Shown piece by piece: positions 6,246-7,733 of a stretch of DNA of 7,733 bases. Numbering within the stretch: position 1 is the first letter of the stretch; each line of letters starts with the position of its first letter. The stretch comes from an uncultured Oscillospiraceae bacterium. Lineage in GTDB: Bacteria; Bacillota; Clostridia; UBA1212; UBA1255. A model generated the notes under the pieces. The model saw only the letters and a list, made by a program, of their open reading frames with translations, was not told the origin of the DNA and ran no database searches. Location: assembly GCA_902462635.1 (NCBI GenBank), contig CABQCN010000055.1, positions 1 through 7,733 on the forward strand, read 5' to 3'. The position numbers and the translations under genes are program-made.

Positions 6246-7613
6246 ATGGCCAATAATATGAAAAAAAAGAATAAAAAGAATTATGACAACAAAGTGATCA
6301 CATGGCTTTCCATCGGTCTGGCGGCGTTCGTAGTCGTCGTGATCGCGATTGTTTTGATCCTAACGCTTACGACCGGATATGTGGCAAAAGTAGATGGACT
6401 CAAGATCTATGACTACGAATATACGTATTTCTTACAGAGCGCAATGTATACGGAACAACAGGATCACTTCGAGAAACCGGAAGGTTACGACAATCTGAGC
6501 GACGAGGAAAAGGAAGCCCTGATCAAAGAATTCTGGACGGACGACAGGAAAAACAGCTGCGCGGAAACGGCGCTGGAAGATCTCCGGCAATTTAAAGCGC
6601 AGTACAGACTGGCGAAAAATGCAGGGTACAAGCTTACCTCGGATGAAAAAACGACGCTGAAGGGCAATATCACATCGTATTATAATCAATATCTTTCTTA
6701 TGGTTATTCCGAAGCGATGGTGCAGTCTTACTTTTTCGGCGGGATGACGCTTTCCCAATATAAGGATTTTGCGATTCTGCAAAGCACCATTGAAAAGTAT
6801 AAAGTGGAGATCAAAAAGAATTACGAACCTACGGAAGAAGAACTGCGTTCGATTTATGATGAGAATCCGGATGATTACAGAACGATCGGCGTGCGCCAGT
6901 TCAAAATCGCAATCAGCGCTGCCAAGCCTACGGATGAATCGGCAGATGATTATCAGACAAAACTGGACGAATACAATAAAGAATATGAAGAAGCGCTGAA
7001 ATACGCCAAAGAAATCGCCGACAAGTATAATGCGGGTGAAAAGATGTCCACATATAAAAAGAAGGACGATGGAACGTATGAATTGGACAGCGATGGGAAT
7101 AAAATTACGGACAAGGCCGATCTTTCTTTTGAAGATTATGTGAAAGCGGAATCTGACGATTCCAATTCCAGTACTTCCGGAGGCCTTTCCCAGATCAATA
7201 ATAAAAACAAGAGTTCTGTGGAGGAAATCACGGAGTATGCGCTTTCTATGGTATGGAACGAGGACCGGACAAAGATCGTAAAGAAAGATGCTGCGGATTC
7301 GCAGGAGAAGGATAAAGAAAATAAAGGAGAGGACGATAAAGAATCCGTAATGACTGCGCTTACCGTCCTTGAAACAGAAAAAGCGGTTTATGTTGTTCGC
7401 GCCGAATCGATTACGGATTATGAAAACTCTCAGGAATCCAAGGAAGGGGCAGCAGACAGTATTAAAGATAAAATAAAGAGCGAATGGCTGGAGGATAAAG
7501 CTGTCGAAGATCTCAAAGGGAAAGTAAATGATGAGGGAGACAAATATAAAATCACAGGGAAGAAAGAAGAAGAAATCAAAAAGCTCAACGAGGCCATGTT
7601 TTCTACGATATAA
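6246..7613 (+). CDS. Membrane-anchored SurA/PrsA-like foldase with degenerate parvulin region
   Basis: This is probably an extracytoplasmic chaperone or peptidyl-prolyl isomerase relative that helps exported proteins fold at the outer face of the membrane. Of its 455 residues, 1-16 are basic, 17-43 form one hydrophobic helix, and no lipobox cysteine follows, so it should be membrane-anchored rather than a lipoprotein like PrsA. Residues 46-190 resemble the SurA N-terminal helical domain (VAKVDGLKIYDYEYTYFLQ, 46-64). Residues 198-388 follow the parvulin outline: ELRSIYDENPDDYRTIGVRQFKI, then SFEDYVKAESDD and SGGLSQ (311-316), then AVYVVRAES. The histidines expected in the first (H-I-L) and last (G-Y-H) strands are absent, and acidic, lysine-rich insertions occur at about 266-292 and 345-368. 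It follows mfd and probably has its own promoter. PrsA/SurA-like genes after mfd are known in Clostridia. Family assignment is fairly sure; isomerase activity is doubtful. Confidence 0.75.
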   Translation: MANNMKKKNKKNYDNKVITWLSIGLAAFVVVVIAIVLILTLTTGYVAKVDGLKIYDYEYTYFLQSAMYTEQQDHFEKPEGYDNLSDEEKEALIKEFWTDDRKNSCAETALEDLRQFKAQYRLAKNAGYKLTSDEKTTLKGNITSYYNQYLSYGYSEAMVQSYFFGGMTLSQYKDFAILQSTIEKYKVEIKKNYEPTEEELRSIYDENPDDYRTIGVRQFKIAISAAKPTDESADDYQTKLDEYNKEYEEALKYAKEIADKYNAGEKMSTYKKKDDGTYELDSDGNKITDKADLSFEDYVKAESDDSNSSTSGGLSQINNKNKSSVEEITEYALSMVWNEDRTKIVKKDAADSQEKDKENKGEDDKESVMTALTVLETEKAVYVVRAESITDYENSQESKEGAADSIKDKIKSEWLEDKAVEDLKGKVNDEGDKYKITGKKEEEIKKLNEAMFSTI

Positions 7614-7630
7614 TGAATGATATAATGAAT
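7607..7630 (+). repeat. Perfect 12-bp tandem duplication across the foldase stop codon
   Basis: GATATAATGAAT occurs twice with no gap (7607-7618 and 7619-7630). The first copy contains the TAA stop of the foldase gene (7611-7613). Because 12 is a multiple of three, the second copy repeats the stop in the same frame, and both copies also supply an in-frame TGA right after the TAA. Each copy contains TATAAT. Confidence 0.9.
7618..7626 (+). promoter_or_regulatory. Possible extended -10 promoter for the downstream exported-protein gene
   Basis: TGATATAAT fits the extended -10 pattern TGnTATAAT. The TG comes from the junction between the two 12-bp copies; the first copy is preceded by ACGA instead and lacks it. 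There is no good -35 box 16-18 bases upstream (GTTTTC at best), which extended -10 promoters can tolerate. Transcription would start near 7633, leaving a short leader before the ATG at 7665. Confidence 0.4.
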
Positions 7631-7650
7631 ATTAAATAGAATGAAATTTT

Positions 7651-7656
7651 AGGAGG
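7651..7656 (+). promoter_or_regulatory. Strong ribosome binding site (AGGAGG) of the last gene
   Basis: A full-consensus AGGAGG lies 8 bases before the ATG at 7665. An in-frame TTG directly precedes that ATG, but the spacing and codon favour ATG. Confidence 0.85.
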
Positions 7657-7664
7657 AAAAATTG

Positions 7665-7733
7665 ATGAAAAAGAAAGTAGTCGTATTTTTAACGATTTTT
7701 GCGCTTGCCCTTTCCATGATGAGTTTTCTGGCG
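7665..7733 (+). CDS. Exported protein, N-terminal signal peptide only (cut by window end)
   Basis: Only 23 codons are visible. They begin MKKKVVVFLTIFALALSMMS and continue FLA to the window edge. The pattern of three lysines followed by a long hydrophobic stretch is a Sec signal peptide. The approach to the cut end (SFLA) would suit a lipoprotein if a cysteine follows within a few residues, but the cleavage site is outside the window. The gene is 51 bases after the foldase gene, on the same strand, with a very strong ribosome binding site, which suggests high expression. The mature protein cannot be identified. It could be a second PrsA-like foldase, a solute-binding lipoprotein or something else. 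It is not SpoVT, which follows the mfd region in some spore formers and has no signal peptide. Confidence 0.7.
   Translation, partial: MKKKVVVFLTIFALALSMMSFLA

Noticed and set aside
6526..7160. Asp/Asn-rich segment near residues 281-292 of the foldase-like protein as an EF-hand or dockerin calcium loop
   Set aside because: The loop DSDGNKITDKAD lacks the glycine and final glutamate at the canonical EF-hand positions, and there is no second copy.
1..7733. CRISPR arrays, tRNA or rRNA genes, insertion sequences, prophage or defence genes
   Set aside because: No spaced direct repeats, transposase or integrase motifs, or cloverleaf-like sequences were seen. The window is almost fully occupied by housekeeping genes on one strand.

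Overview
This is a 7.7 kb stretch of chromosome, all coding on the + strand, from what looks like a Bacillota bacterium, most likely class Clostridia. The evidence is the gene content and order (parA, parB, a DUF4446 gene, pth, mfd, a SurA/PrsA-like foldase), purine-rich Shine-Dalgarno sites, a low-to-moderate GC content, and the protein sequences themselves. I cannot name the genus from sequence alone.

Layout. Bases 2-661 hold the 3' part of parA (soj), cut by the window edge. Bases 682-1551 are parB (spo0J). Bases 1568-2065 encode a small membrane-anchored coiled-coil DUF4446 protein. Bases 2070-2687 are pth (peptidyl-tRNA hydrolase) and 2694-6167 are mfd (transcription-repair coupling factor). 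These five genes are separated by only 20, 16, 4 and 6 bases and probably form one transcript. A 78-base gap (6168-6245) follows, with a strong sigma-A-type promoter that begins inside the end of mfd. It leads into 6246-7613, a membrane-anchored SurA/PrsA-type foldase-like protein whose parvulin region looks degenerate. A 51-base gap (7614-7664) carries a 12-bp tandem duplication that creates a possible extended -10 promoter. The first 23 codons of another exported protein (7665 onward) run off the window end.

How the genes fit together. ParA and ParB are the chromosome partition pair that works with parS sites near oriC, so the window is probably origin-proximal; no parS copy was seen in it. 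Pth recycles peptidyl-tRNA from stalled translation. Mfd removes stalled RNA polymerase and recruits nucleotide excision repair. The foldase-like protein would act outside the membrane.

The genes are mostly conserved housekeeping genes and I did not find a convincing new defence, mobile or biosynthetic system. The items most worth a second look are the parvulin-like protein that lacks the expected active-site histidines and has insertions, a 20-bp perfect palindrome inside mfd, the 12-bp duplication with its possible new promoter, the direct join of the parAB block to the pth-mfd block, and the fact that pth and mfd share one reading frame with a single stop codon and two sense codons between them.
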